This document shows positions 1 to 10,826 of a stretch of DNA of 64,000 bases, piece after piece. Every line of letters begins with the position of its first letter. Position 1 is the first letter of the stretch. The translations under genes and the position numbers were made by a program. The DNA comes from Rutidosis leptorrhynchoides (taxonomy: Eukaryota; Streptophyta; Magnoliopsida; Asterales; Asteraceae): assembly GCF_046630445.1 (NCBI RefSeq), contig NC_092335.1:631646001-631710000 (forward strand), given 5' to 3'. The notes below the pieces were generated by a model. That model was not told where the DNA came from and did not search any database. It was given only the letters and a program-made list of their open reading frames with translations.

Positions 1-1862
1 TAGTTTCATGTTCATAATAAAAATCATTTTCCCAGAATAACAACTTTTAAATCAAAGTTTATCATAGTTTTTAATTAACTAACCCAAAACAACCAGCGGT
101 GTTACTACGATGGCGTAAATCCGATTTTACGCTGTTTTTCGTGTTTCCAGGTTTTAAATCATTAAGTTAGAATATCATATAGATATAGAACATGTGTTTA
201 GTTGATTTTAAAAGTCAAGTTAGAAGGATTAACTTTTATTTGCGAACAAGTTTAGAATTAACTAAACTATGTTCTAGTGATTACAAGTTTAAACCTTCGA
301 ATAAGATAGCTTTGTATGTATGAATCGAATGATGTTATGAACATCATTACTACCTCAAGTTCCTTGGATAAACCTACTAGAAATGAGAAAAATAGATCTA
401 GCTTCAAAGGATCCTTGGATGGCTTGAAAGTTCTTGAAGCAGAATCATGACACGAAAACAATTTCAAGTAAGATTTCCACTCGAAATAAGATTGTTATAG
501 TTATAGAAATTGAATTAAAGTTTGAATATGATTATTACCTTGTATTAGAAAGATAACCTACTGTAAGTAACAAAGGTTTCTTGATCTTGGATGATTACTT
601 GGAATGGATTTAGAAAACTTGGAAGTAAACTTGCAATCTTGGAAGTATTCTTGATTTTATGAAACTAGAACTTTTGGAATTTATGAAGAACACTTAGAAC
701 TTGAAGATAGAACTTGAGAGAGATCAATTAGATGAAGAAAATTGAAGAATGAAAGTGTTTGTAGGTGTTTTTGGTCGATGGTGTATGGATTATATATAAA
801 GGATATGTAATTTTGTTTTCATGTAAATAAGTCATGAATGATTACTCATATTTTTGTAATTTTATGAGATATTTCATGCTAGTTGCCAAATGATGGTTCC
901 CACATGTGTTAGGTGACTCACGTGGGCTGCTAAGAGCTGATCATTGGAGTGTATATACCAATAGTACATACATCTAAAAGCTGTGTATTGTACGAGTACG
1001 AATACGGATGCATACGAGTAGAATTGTTGATGAAACTGAACGAGGATGTAATTGTAAGCATTTTTGTTAAGTAGAAGTATTTTGATAAGTGTCTTGAAGT
1101 CTTTCAAAAGTGTATGAATACATATTAAAACACTACATGTATATACATTTTAACTGAGTCGTTAAGTCATCGTTAGTCGTTACATGTAAATGTTGTTTTG
1201 AAACCTTTAGGTTAACGATCTTGTTGAATGTTGTTAACCCATTGTTTATTATAACAAATGAGATGTTAAATTGTTATATTATCATGATATTATGATATAT
1301 AATATATCTTAGTATGATATATATATATAGTTAAATGTCGTTACAACGATAATCGTTACATATATGTCTCGTTTCGAAATCATTAAGTTAGTAGTCTTAT
1401 TTTTACATATGTATTTCATTGTTAATACACTTAATAATATATTTACTTATCATTTAACATAATTAACCAAGTGTATCAATATCTTAATATGATTCATATG
1501 TACCTAGTAAGACGTTGTTATAACGATAATCGTTATATATATATCGTTTTCGAGTTTCTTAAATTAATAGTCTCATTTTTATGTATATAACTCATTGTTA
1601 AAATACCTAATGAGATACATACTTATAATAAAATCATGTTAACTATATATATATAATCATATATATGTCATCGTATAGTTTTTACAAGTTTTAACGTTCG
1701 TGAATCACCGGTCAACTTGGGTGGTCAATTGTCTATATGAAACCTATTTCAATTAATCAAGTCTTAACAAGTTTGATTGCTTAACATGTTTGGAAACACT
1801 TAATCATGTAAATAACAATTTCATTTAATATATATAAACATGGAAAAGGTCGGGTCACTACA
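1..1862 (-). mobile_element. LTR of Ty3/gypsy family A, cut by the window edge
   Basis: This stretch aligns along its whole length with the last 1.7 kb of the two complete family A LTRs at 31728-34985 and 50109-53364, and ends in the same GGGTCACTACA terminus. The element sense is the minus strand, judged from the internal genes of the complete copy. No gypsy internal sequence follows at 1863, so this is either the 5' LTR of an element lying to the left of the window or a solo LTR. It differs from the other copies by scattered substitutions and small indels and looks like the most diverged of the three. Confidence 0.9.
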
Positions 1863-1869
1863 ACTAGAG

Positions 1870-1997
1870 GGTGCGCATAATACGCAATTCACCGGTACCA
1901 GGTCTCGCGCTCGGGGGCTTGATTACCCGAGGTTTTACCTTCTATGGGGGAGCCAATGTATAGGAGGGTTTCCTCGCTTATCAAAAAAAAAAAAAAA
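1870..1997 (+). mobile_element. SINE 3' remnant with poly(A) tail
   Basis: A short GC-richer block directly after the LTR contains GGTTTTACC and GGGTTTCCTC and ends in a 15-base A run. The same two landmarks occur near the 3' end of the SINE-like unit at 13310-13550 on the other strand, which supports a shared family. No tRNA-like head is visible, so only the 3' part is kept. Confidence 0.4.
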
Positions 1998-2783
1998 TGT
2001 AAAAGTTACAAATTTTGAAAGTTTGGCAGACTTTATATTCTGGTTGGACTTGTGAGCTGCTAGTCGATTGAAAAAAATGTTCTATTCCATTACGGAGGCT
2101 ACATGTTGGCTACTTCGGAGGCATATGAATGGAGTTTTATATACGAATTCGGAAATGAAAAAAGTAGATTGGTTTGATCTTTCACGTTTTTTTTCTTTCT
2201 AATGGTTGTATTATCAGGGCAAACATTCTATCAACCAGAACAATTGACAATTAAAACCTTTGAAATTCTTCTGTCTGACCTCAAGTCCCTTACTAGAGGC
2301 TTAATAAAATTTACATTTGTTAAGAAAAAATTACTTACACTTGAACCTGAGCAATTGCAAAGTCTAGAAAATTTTAATGTTCATTTTAACAATTTTATAA
2401 TAAATATATAATAATTAATAATGATACCTTTACAAGAAATAATTAAAAAGTGAAAATGAAGTTTATAATATAGCCTTATGGTGCAAATCAGAACAATACA
2501 CTGTAGGACTTTTGATCAATGTTAAGCTCACATGCTTGTTTGCTACTTTCTTTGTCCCAACTCCATTATCACGAGACAAAAAAAATACAGTTTAAAAAAA
2601 ATATATTACATTTATCTATTTATTAACTTTTCAGTTATATCTCTTACGAAGTACTTTTTACTTATCTTTTTATTATACATGAATAAAGTATGAACACAAA
2701 ATATTTTTATCATATTATTTTTATTTATTTAAAGAAGTGAAAAATAAATTTAACATATCTTAGAATAAAATAAGAAATAATTG
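1998..2783. other. Intergenic, no recognised gene
   Basis: AT-rich sequence. The longest open frame, 2202-2411 (+), encodes 69 residues rich in Leu, Lys and Phe. It has no motif I recognise, no paralogue in the window and no gene-like context, so I do not call it a gene. Confidence 0.5.
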
Positions 2784-3035
2784 TGTCGTTGGTCCCTCCA
2801 TTTTACCCCAAAAAGCTAACAGCGTCCCTCAAGTTTTTTTTGGCTTTCAGCGTCCCTCTATTATCACTTTTTTTGATTACGCGTCCCTCCGTCAACTTTC
2901 TGTTAAAAAAGTCCGTTAAGTCATGCCATGTGCCTTGCATGTGAGGGTAAATTCGTCTTTTTACTCTTTTCTTCGAAATAACAGTAATGTCGTTGGTCCC
3001 TCCATTTTACCCCAAAAAGCTAACAGCGTCCCTCA
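2784..3035. repeat. Short element bounded by perfect 48-bp direct repeats
   Basis: The 48 bases at 2784-2831 recur exactly at 2988-3035 (both start TGTCGTTGGTCCCTCC), giving a 204-bp period. Between them GTCCCTC recurs further times (near 2850 and 2884). Direct terminal repeats around a tiny interior could be a very short LTR-type element, a partial tandem duplication, or part of a Mutator-like MITE whose ends carry GTCCCT motifs. I cannot tell which. Confidence 0.45.
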
Positions 3036-3325
3036 TTTTTTATATATTTTTAATTTATAAATTCTTAAAAATTATAAAAATATATAATTTTTTTATATAT
3101 TTTTAAAAATTATAACTAATAATAACAATAATAATAATGATAATCGTGATATATGCTGTTTATGAGAAAAAAATATAGATAGATCAAAAAATATTGTGTG
3201 AAAATCACCTCCCAAAACCATATAGTGTAGTATTAAATAAATGATATTTCTAACGACACTGGTTGTTAATGTGCATTAATGTTTAATACATAACGGTTAT
3301 CATTGACTTTTGATCAACGGTTATT

Positions 3326-3327
<2 letters not shown>

Positions 3328-3402
<75 letters not shown>
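3328..3402. repeat. (TA)n microsatellite
   Basis: About 75 bp of uninterrupted TA repeat directly next to the inverted-repeat element at 3404. Confidence 0.97.
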
Positions 3403-3403
<1 letters not shown>

Positions 3404-3405
<2 letters not shown>

Positions 3406-3630
3406 TCTTCAGGATTGTCGAGTCTTCAGGATTGTCGTGAGAAATCCATTATAGGGGAAGAGAGGAAGCAACGTAATAACATTCATCAACCAACTGATGA
3501 ATGTTATTAAGTATTCATCAGGTGTGTGACGAATGTAAAGAATGTTAAATAACATTCATCTGATTAATGTTGATTAATATTTATCACGTTGCTTCTCTCT
3601 TCATAAATTTTTTCTATTCTCCTGAATCGC
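3404..3630. mobile_element. Inverted-repeat MITE next to (TA)n
   Basis: The left side begins with a tandem 17-bp duplication (AGTCTTCAGGATTGTCG at 3404 and 3421) and runs through GGAAGAGAGGAAGCAACGT. The right side has the inverse, ACGTTGCTTCTCTCTTC, and CTCCTGAA near 3619. The interior holds repeated ATTCATC/GATGAATG motifs able to fold into hairpins. Its left edge abuts a long (TA)n tract, as with the elements at 22117 and 30454. No coding capacity. Confidence 0.5.
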
Positions 3631-3732
3631 GCCCTATATTTATTTATATTACTTATTTCTCATTAAACCTAATTATATTTTATTTTTGAAAACACAAATC
3701 TATAACTATAGTTATGTACTTATCAACACAAA

Positions 3733-3935
3733 CAATAATAACAAAACTTAATCTCACAAAAGTAGGGTATGTGCGAGGTATGATGTAGACAATCCTTCCC
3801 CTATCCTAAAAATAAAGATAAGTCATTTATCCATTCAGAGTGATACACCACCAAAGTAGAAAAAATTATCTCTCTCAATATTATATGGATAAAGAGATTA
3901 CTTTTGCATGAACCTCCGGCTAATAGGTAGTTACA
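3733..3935 (-). mobile_element. Old SINE 3' region, minus strand
   Basis: The reverse complement reads TAGCCGGAGG, then a pyrimidine/AG-rich stretch, then GGGGAAGGATTGTCTACA, and ends in TTGTTATTATTG. The same order (AGCCGGATG, GGAAGGATTGTCTACACC, then (TTG)n) is found at 9560-9780. This is the 3' half of a tRNA-derived SINE of the TTG-tailed kind common in eudicots. It has diverged strongly and its head is not recognisable. Confidence 0.5.
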
Positions 3936-4161
3936 TTTCATAACCAAAAAGAAAAGTTAAGGATAGTAACATGGCTATATTTTTATTTTGATGGGCCTTG
4001 TTGATGGCGGATCGTGAGCCATCAGCCCAATACATGCAATTCACGAGTTTTATGCTTATACAAATTATAGTGTGACTACCCAAACTACGTTACTATAATT
4101 CATATCCAAAAATATTGCGTCAAGTAGCTCAATGGTTCAAATTTTTATTTCGGTCAGCAAG

Positions 4162-4420
4162 CAGTGACGGAAGCAGGATTTTTTTTCACTGGGGGGCGAA
4201 ACTTTTTTTTAAAACGTAGCATTTTTTTTTGGCAAAGTTTGAATGTTTTTGGACAACATTTGAAGGTCTTTGGGCAAAATATGTAGGTTTTGGGGTAAAA
4301 AAAAAAAATTTCACTTAGGGCAAAGTCGAAAAATCCGAAATTTTTACACTTAAATTGCTAAAAACTGCAAATTCACTAGGGGCAGCCCCCACCCCCTGCC
4401 TTTACATAAAACCGCCCATG
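4162..4420. mobile_element. Degenerate hAT-type MITE candidate
   Basis: The left edge CAGTGACGGAAGCAGG and the right edge, inverted (CATGGGCGG ... GGCAGG), look like worn hAT-type terminal inverted repeats. Compare CAGTGGCGGAAC in the clean copy at 55507. The flanking 8-mers match only partly, so the target duplication is unproven. The interior is A/T runs only. Confidence 0.35.
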
Positions 4421-4614
4421 TCCATAAGATTTTCACCCGATTAGACTCAGGATCTGACTCAGTTTTGATAAAGATTATATGAACACACTGGGTATCATGG
4501 GTTGGTTAATTGTTTTGGTGTTTGGTTGTTCGGCTTAGAGGCACGTCTCTAATGTCGGTTTGTGCTTCATTGTAACATCTTTTTTTATAAATATATTTAC
4601 AGGGTATTACCTCA

Positions 4615-4853
4615 CATGGGCGTCTTAGTACATGTGCAAAGTGTGCGATCGCACAGTGTCCGAAAATCTTAAGGAATACTAAATTTTGTAAATCCTTTAT
4701 AATTATATACTTTTAACCCAGAAAATTAGTGTTGGGCCGAATTAGCGTTGGTTCATAAAGAGAATCATATCAGTTTAACTCAAAAAATAATTAACGTTTA
4801 AGGGTCCCTTTTTATGTCTGTACAGGACCCTCAGAATTAATGAGACGGCCCTG
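4615..4853. mobile_element. hAT-type MITE, 239 bp, TSD TTACCTCA
   Basis: The element starts CATGGGCGTCTTAGTAC and ends, read inverted, CAGGGCCGTCTCATTAA, giving imperfect terminal inverted repeats. It is bounded by identical 8-bp direct repeats TTACCTCA at 4607-4614 and 4854-4861. An 8-bp target duplication and CA-starting ends are the signature of the hAT superfamily. It has no open frame and must have been moved by a transposase encoded elsewhere. Confidence 0.8.
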
Positions 4854-5266
4854 TTACCTCATTACCAAAGAAAAGTATTGTATTACCACATAATCATTTG
4901 TTACAATGATTGTTATTCACCTATTCAAGATGTACGATTTATGAGACATGTAGGTTAAGGAGAGTAGGTGGTTGTTACGGTACGTGGTATATACAAATCT
5001 ATTGTACTATTTATCATTTGTGATTTGTGAAACGTTCTAGAATAATTGATCGAATTAGTTTTTAGTATTCTTTCCTAGTTAATTTAAGATCGCTTTTGCA
5101 ACGTATTTATTAGCAAACACGGAGTACCTTTTTTTTTAAGAAGAGGGGAATATTAGGCCAAAAAGTTAAAACTTAAGGGTGTTAGTAAGTAATACTCCGA
5201 AGTAAATACTACTATATGGTTTTGACTTTTGATTGTGAGAATAATAGAATAATGGTCAAAAAAATT

Positions 5267-5340
5267 TAGTCCCGGAGGGGCTCGAACCCACGACCTTCGG
5301 CTCATAAGACCAACGCTCTAACCAACTGAGCTACGGGACT
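5267..5340 (-). tRNA. tRNA, anticodon UAU (Ile)
   Basis: On the minus strand a full cloverleaf can be drawn: acceptor AGTCCCG pairing with CGGGACT, a perfect 4-bp D stem GCTC/GAGC, an anticodon stem TTGGT/GCCGA with two G-T pairs, loop CTTATGA, and a T arm with loop TTCGAGC and one mismatch. Anticodon positions 34-36 read TAT, hence isoleucine for AUA codons. A T run follows the 3' end on the minus strand and would serve as Pol III terminator. The weak anticodon stem leaves the isotype less certain than the tRNA itself, which could be a slightly decayed copy. Confidence 0.85.
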
Positions 5341-5514
5341 TTGATGTTAAGAAAGGGTTTTTAAATCATATAACTAAACTTTTATACAAACAAAATGAGA
5401 AAAAGGGTTTCATTATTCACAACGATTTAATTATTATTTATTTCTATGAAATGGCCAACTTATATATATTGGGAGAGAATTTATGAAGAACTTTAGATAG
5501 AGAGAGAAGCTATT

Positions 5515-6390
5515 TACACGCATGGTACGATTTGTGGATTGGTAATGTTCCTCTAGCTTCTCGTTTCAACCGCTTACTTCATCTAGATTCTGCTCCTAAT
5601 GCTACGGTTGCTGAAAAAATAGTTAATGGTTCATGGAAATTGGATTGGGTCAGGGACAACTTAAGGGGTAGGAGTCTCCATGCTTTTAACGAGTTGGTGG
5701 CTAATGTCGAGGTTCCAATTTTAAACGACAACACTGATTTTTGGGCCTGTTCATTGGGTAACGATGGTCGTTTTTGGTTAAAGATGCAAGAATTTACATA
5801 GACAATCGTCTACTTGACTCGACTTTCGTTAAAACTATTTGGTATAAGTTTATTCCTCGTAAAGTGAACATTTTTTATGCCGTTTTCGTTTGAACTGTCT
5901 TCCTGTTCGCTGATACCTATCCGCGAAAGGGATTGATATTCACACAGTCGTTTGTCCATGTTGCATTAACGGAGTTGAGACTAGTGATCACTTGTTTTTT
6001 GGGTGTGAGTTGGCCGAGGACTTGTGGGTCAAAATTCGGACTTGGTTAAATTGCAATATGCCTCGTTTTGACTAATGGGATTCTTTCGTTTCATGGCTCG
6101 AAAGGGTTCGATTACAAATGTCTTCTAAGAATCGGATTATCGCGGTTGTGGTGACGATGTTATGGGCTCTTTGGCGTTATCGTAATGGAGTCGTTTTTCT
6201 AGATTCCTTTTTGTAGTAAAAGTAGTTTATTTGACGTAATTAGATTAATTACTTTTCGTTGGATTAAAAATAGAGGTTATTTAGTTTCAAACTGGAACTT
6301 ATGGCTGTCTATGCCTTTGTAATCATCACTTGGCGACTTGCTAGGGATCGTTTTTTATTATATAAATCATTTTTTTGGCCGTAAAAAAAA
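5515..6390 (+). mobile_element. LINE (L1-type) 3' fragment with zf-RVT remnant
   Basis: The frame starting at 5532 gives 89 residues (WIGNVPLASRFNRLL ... WKLDWVRDNLRG) typical of the linker after the reverse transcriptase of plant non-LTR elements. Further on, around 5957-6160, a second frame reads CPCCINGVETSDHLFFGCE followed by LWALWRYRNGVVF, the zinc-binding zf-RVT tail. The reading frame is broken several times by stops and a shift, so this is a dead 5'-truncated copy. An A run at about 6381 probably marks the 3' end. Confidence 0.8.
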
Positions 6391-6441
6391 CAACACATAA
6401 TTTTATGAGTTCACTCCAATCAAAAGTTCTCTCTGAACCTT

Positions 6442-6445
<4 letters not shown>

Positions 6446-6532
<87 letters not shown>
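6446..6532. repeat. (TA)n(TG)n compound microsatellite
   Basis: About 69 bp of TA repeat followed by about nine TG units. Confidence 0.97.
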
Positions 6533-6559
6533 AAATATCTTTTGCTAATGTTATTTCCG

Positions 6560-6750
6560 TTGGTGAATCATAATGTTGCTCGATTAGTGCTTGCAAAGCT
6601 TTGTATTGCAGCTACCAATTATTTTATATAGCAAAAGCGAAACAATCATACGTTTAAAGGGATTACTCGGACTGAAGACATATTGATTGAAGTTACTTGC
6701 TAATGTCAGGCTGAAACTCATGACTATTCGTTTCAAAGACTCGTCGCATG
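6560..6750 (+). mobile_element. Second LINE C-terminal fragment
   Basis: The plus strand reads LVLAKLCIAATNYFI, a stop, then QKRNNHTFKG and RTEDILIEV, the conserved end of the plant LINE reverse transcriptase protein (usually LAASAYFIWQERNNR-like). It is interrupted by at least two in-frame stops. It lies beyond the microsatellite from the 5515-6390 copy and shows a different stretch of the protein, so it is a separate insertion or a rearranged piece. Confidence 0.65.
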
Positions 6751-6789
6751 TTTTGCAAATGAAGGCTACTTGGCTGATCATCCAGATCC

Positions 6790-7610
6790 GTTTCTTGTTT
6801 TTTTTTTGGTGTTCTAGTTTTTTTCTAGTTAGCTAAAGTGTTCGGTTGTATGTTGCTCTATGATTTTGCTTGAATTAGCTGTTTTCTATTATTACATTCT
6901 ATAATATTTTTCAGGATAATCCTTAAAAAAAATAAATGTTTAGATTCAAGTGTTTAGATTTAAAGTATTAAATCACAATACATCAAATTTTACCATGTAT
7001 TTTCGTGGATCCTCGTGGCCAAGGGGTGCTCATAAAACGAGTCGTCATTTGTAGATTAATTAGCTCGTAAAGCGAGATGAATACCCATGATATTCCATCC
7101 ATATAAAAACACGTGTCGGAATCATTTGTACCAAGTTATCTTTGTACGAAAAATGAGGTTGATCAAAAAATTTTGTAGAACATACATAAAATATGGAAGA
7201 TTGAACCATAAATTTACCTTTTATCGCTTTATTCCAAATTATTATAAACCCAAGTGATCTACATTTGTATAATTTTTCCCAAAATTGAAATGATCCAAAT
7301 ATCTATTGAGTTACATTTCATATGACACATACCCAAACTAGTTTGTGTGAATCTAATTCTAATTTCTATAAAAATCTATCGAGTCAAATTTCACCACGAG
7401 GAAAGCCATGTACAGTAAACATGCAATCATACAAAACAACTAATTGAAATACTAGTCCACTCACTCGACCAACACCACCTAATCCTATTAGCCTACAAAA
7501 GATAATAGAACTCGTTACAATAATTCGTACAGAGACATGCATCGCAATTCGCAATTCGCAATTCTTCTAGTGGTTATTTATTAATTTCATATATTGGTAT
7601 TATTATTATG
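6790..7610. other. Intergenic, nothing recognised
   Basis: AT-rich sequence without a convincing open frame, RNA gene or repeat boundary. Confidence 0.5.
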
Positions 7611-7614
7611 TGTT

Positions 7615-8055
7615 AAAACCACTGTTGTAAACGGCGTCCGTTGCGTCTGTTGCGACGCCCGTTGCGGCGTTTTGGTGACTAAACCGTTTCGACCCCGTCT
7701 CGTTTTCTTATAAGCCGGTAAACGGTCAAAAATCAGGTCAAATGCAGAAAAAATTGTGTTAACGCCGGTCAAAACTCAGAAATTCTGTTAAAATCGGTCA
7801 TAAGTCGGTCAAATCAATCAAAATTGACTTAGTTTAGTATTCCAATTTGTATTATATTAACGCTAATAGCAATTATATGTACAAACTTGTCAACGAAAGT
7901 TTTTTAGCTCTAAAATATGTGTAAATATATATTTATATATATAAAAGTCAACATTAGTCAACATCCGTTTAGACCCTGTCTCGACCCCGTTTTTTCCGTT
8001 GCGACGTTTTGAGGTCGCTACCGTTTCGCCCCGTCTAGCGTCTTTTTCAACCTTA
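7615..8055. mobile_element. Probable non-autonomous TIR element upstream of the BAG gene
   Basis: The left edge GTTGTAAACGGCGTCCGTTGCG and the right edge, inverted (GGTTGAAAAAGACGCTAGACGG), are loosely similar and both very rich in CG, unlike the flanks. Inside, GGTCAAA/GTCGGTCA motifs and CGACCCCGTCTCG or close variants recur. This looks like a worn plant DNA transposon without coding capacity. It ends about 15 bp before the putative TATA box of the BAG gene, so it may have supplied promoter sequence. Confidence 0.4.
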
Positions 8056-8069
8056 TTTAAAACTAAAAG

Positions 8070-8076
8070 TATAAAA
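8070..8076 (+). promoter_or_regulatory. Putative TATA box of the BAG gene
   Basis: TATAAAA lies 240 bp before the chosen ATG and is followed by a pyrimidine-rich leader (8170-8290, many CTCT and CACCT motifs) typical of plant 5' UTRs. No cap site can be fixed from sequence alone. Confidence 0.45.
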
Positions 8077-8309
8077 TGGTCCGACCAGCAACTGCAAATC
8101 AACCAACAAATGTAACCAGTTGGTGGATAGTCACTTTCAATTCTTGTAGCTACATTTTTTAAAGTAATGTCACTCACAATTTTCTCTCTTCTCCACTTTA
8201 CTAATTTCATTCAATTTTATGTTCATACTCACCTCTCTTTATCTCATCTACTTCTCACCTTTTTCCCATTCCTCCTTCACTATCTTTTTTGGTCAATTTA
8301 AATAAAAGT

Positions 8310-9438
8310 ATGATTTTGATGAAAAAGTCAAAAAAAAGTAAACCAAAAGCACCACCACAACAAATTGAACCTACCATTGATTGGGAAGTAAGACCTGGTG
8401 GCATGCTTGTACAAAAAAGACTTTTCGGGTCGGATCCGGGTTGTGATGATACTGCTCCAATTATTAACATCAAAGTCTCCCATGATTCTTTTCACCATCA
8501 TATATCTTTACCCTCAACCTCAAGTTTTGGTAACCTCTTTTTTTCTTTCTCAATTAAGCTTGATCATGCATATGGGTACTACTTTTTTTTGCCTTTTTTT
8601 ATCTAAAGATTTCATCTTTAAGTAATCTTGGATTTGGGTTATTCTTGTTGGTGCTTTAATCATGAATCTTTAATCTTTAATGTGATTTTTGAATTAAAAA
8701 AGTCATCTTTTAATATTCTTGAATGAGGCTTGTTGATGTTGGTCTTTAATCATTAAACAATTAGCCCATTATCTGTGTTCTGATGTTTGGTTGACTTTTA
8801 TATTTTACTTACTTGTGGGTGTACTTGAAATAGTTGTACAGTACAAATATCTCATGCACTGTTGGCTTTAACTTTAGAGCCTGTAAAGCATTCATGGCCT
8901 TAACTTGCCTGCAAATGTTAGAAGTCTGATTATGTATTAAATTATTGTTTGTGCCCATTTAGTCATGTTCTAAGAGATTGATTATGTTGAAAGACTTCTT
9001 AGATCAATATTAACCATCACTAGATAACCCATTGGTTGGGGCCTCAGCTCCTTGCAAGAGGTCTCAGGTTCGAATCCCGTTTAGGACGAATATTTAGTGA
9101 TTGTCATGGGACCATTATGGCTGAGGACGACTTCCCTTGCTCTAGAGCTTGGTTGGTTCCTTTTAGTTGGGTGGTTTCGGGGGTGTCTACCGTAAAGGTG
9201 CATGAGTGGTTTTTGGTTTGCTAAGGGTGGTTGGCTCTTTGCTTGCGCAACAACTTCCACCCGGCATGCCCTCGAGTTGCTGTCCACAAGGTCTTTTGGC
9301 TCTATTTATTGAGGCAACGACAAACGTCGTTTTAGTGGCGTCTTGACTGCCGCTCAGAGCCTAAATTGATTCTTAGGCATGCTTTAAACCCCATGAAAAT
9401 CTGATTCTACCATTTTCATGGCGTCCCCCCTATATTTT

Positions 9439-9469
<31 letters not shown>

Positions 9470-9744
9470 TTTTTTATTTATCTTTGTATGTTTTAATTTA
9501 TTTTTTAATTTCTATTTTCTAGTTTTAAATTTAAAAAAAAAAAAAAAAAAGTCTTTTTTTAGCCGGATGTCCTCACGGAAGCAATCTCTCTACCCTGGAG
9601 TAGAGAGGGGGATGAATTTCCTTTACCGTGGGTGGAGAATTCTCTCGACTCGTGGTAACAGAAACGACTTCTCTTCTAGTTTAGGGTAGAGGAAGGATTG
9701 TCTACACCTTACCTCCCCCATACCTCGCAGGCGCGGGATTGGGT

Positions 9745-9779
<35 letters not shown>

Positions 9780-10791
9780 CATGGATGGGTTGGAAACAGC
9801 CAGGGAGTAATCCTGCTGGGCTGCGTACATCAGAGTATGAGATCGGATTATTCGCCTTCCCGGTTAGCCTGAACAGGGAAACCTTCTACCTTTACTTTGA
9901 TCAATATTTAAATCTAAATAGATATTAAATCTGTTTGAAACTTGTTTCATCCATATTGTGCATCTTTTTTGACTTGTTTGTAAGCTAAATGCTACCTTGG
10001 ATAAGTTAGTGTTGGCAATTTGTAGAATGAGTTATTAGCATCAAGTGAGTCGCAAAACATCCATCATATCATCATATGATCGTGCATACCTCATATGCTC
10101 GTTGGTACATTTAGAATGTCACATATTGAAATGGCCTTTAAACAATTAAACTGTGTCAATTCATTAGATAATTTTATGAATCTTAGTGTGCGTTTGATTG
10201 CCTCTTAATTTAATTGTTCAACATTCAAACTTCAAGCCATTCAGCAGTTAATCATTTTATTTATCAAACACACATTGGTATTATAAAATTGTATTGGCGT
10301 AATCATTTGAAGGCGATCTCAAAGAGGTTCTTGCTCGCGAGACAAATTTAGAAACCAAGGATCAAAGACTATTGTTTAGAGGGAAAGAAAAGGGAGACGA
10401 AGAACGTCTAGACATGGCCGGTGTAAAGGACATGTCAAAAGTAATCCTGTTAGAAGACCCTGCTAGCAAAGAACGAAAACTCGTTAATAAAAGCAACGAT
10501 CGTGTTTATTTACAAGCGTATGATGCAGTCATGAAAGTCAGAAGCGAAGTGGATAAGCTCTCACATAAGGTGCATTCGACTTACGTTACTTTTAATTATT
10601 AGTTCTATCAAATGACCTAGTTTCCATAAAGAAAATTTATCAAATGGTAACCAAGTTTGGTCCAAAATCACTTTTAGGAAATCATCTTTATTCTCGCAAA
10701 TAAAAAATCTCCGGACTCAAAAAAGGCTTGACTTTTTGTTCGCCCCTTCGTTCCCCGCATTACTTCAAATGTAAGGTTTTTGAGAGTTTGA

Positions 10792-10826
<35 letters not shown>

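Noticed and set aside
874-1107. A 77-residue minus-strand frame conserved in three family A LTRs (also 34170-34403 and 52551-52784)
   Set aside because: It starts at TTG, not ATG, and is shared simply because the LTRs are copies of each other. No codon-level evidence of selection can be seen.
2202-2411. Possible small gene of 69 residues
   Set aside because: No motif, no context and AT-driven composition.
3310-3510. Open frames made of Ile-Tyr repeats (also at 17642, 18955, 21900, 22314-22769, 30317)
   Set aside because: They are translations of (TA)n microsatellites with random flanks, not genes.
7890-8210. A 106-residue minus-strand frame overlapping the BAG promoter
   Set aside because: Lies over the TIR-type element and the leader; no motif or start context.
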